NCBI GenBank assembly: GCA_017414585.1
Contig: JAFQLN010000002.1
Coordinates: 1 to 5,371 of the forward strand
Direction: 5' to 3'
DNA: 5,371 nucleotides
Origin: Clostridia bacterium
Lineage (GTDB): Bacteria; Bacillota_A; Clostridia; Oscillospirales; CAG-272
A program made the translations under genes and the position numbers. Below are positions 5,358 through 5,371 of the stretch, piece by piece; within the stretch, counting starts at the first letter, position 1, and the number at the start of each line of letters is the position of its first letter. The notes beneath the pieces were generated by a model. That model ran no database searches and was not told the DNA's origin. It was given only the letters and a program-made list of their open reading frames with translations.

Positions 5358-5371
5358 TCTCGCTATTTCAA

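Overview
The window looks like a chromosomal segment from a low- to moderate-GC Firmicute, most likely a clostridial (Oscillospiraceae/Ruminococcaceae-type) anaerobe. The reasons are an HPr kinase/phosphorylase, two vitamin-type ECF transporter S-components without a local energy-coupling module, a THF riboswitch and a preQ1-I riboswitch, strong AGGAGG Shine-Dalgarno (SD) sequences and extended -10 promoters. No genus can be fixed from the sequence alone. No phage, CRISPR array, complete insertion sequence or tRNA/rRNA gene is visible.

Layout. (1) 48-1099, plus strand: a self-contained hprK unit with its own promoter, a short leader, the gene and an intrinsic terminator. (2) 1235-4063, plus strand: a folate operon. 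A promoter leads into a THF riboswitch (1295-1398) whose expression platform is a 13-bp hairpin hiding the SD of folT. Then come folT (folate ECF S-component), folC (folylpolyglutamate synthase, overlapping folT by 4 nt) and an uncharacterised lipoprotein gene. The operon's likely terminator lies inside the 3' end of the convergent gene queT. (3) 4680-4023, minus strand: a queuosine-precursor transporter unit with promoter, preQ1-I aptamer, intrinsic terminator and queT. (4) 5164-4703, minus strand: a low-molecular-weight protein tyrosine phosphatase with no clear terminator before the queT promoter. (5) 5165-5371: an AT-rich flank with an 11-bp direct repeat and a strong palindrome, but no gene I can support. 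The stretch 1100-1234 holds nothing I can recognise.

How the genes fit together. FolT imports folates and FolC polyglutamylates them, which traps them in the cell and makes them good cofactors. The THF riboswitch senses the end product and should shut the operon off. QueT imports a queuosine precursor (preQ0/preQ1 type) and is controlled by preQ1. Both S-components are expected to share an EcfA-A'-T module encoded elsewhere. The two pathways also share early biosynthesis from GTP through GTP cyclohydrolase I. HprK governs carbon catabolite control and appears functionally separate.

The most informative content is regulatory. Both riboswitches can be followed to plausible mutually exclusive structures by eye. 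The least explained gene is the lipoprotein carried by the folate operon, and the least explained DNA is the palindrome at the right edge.
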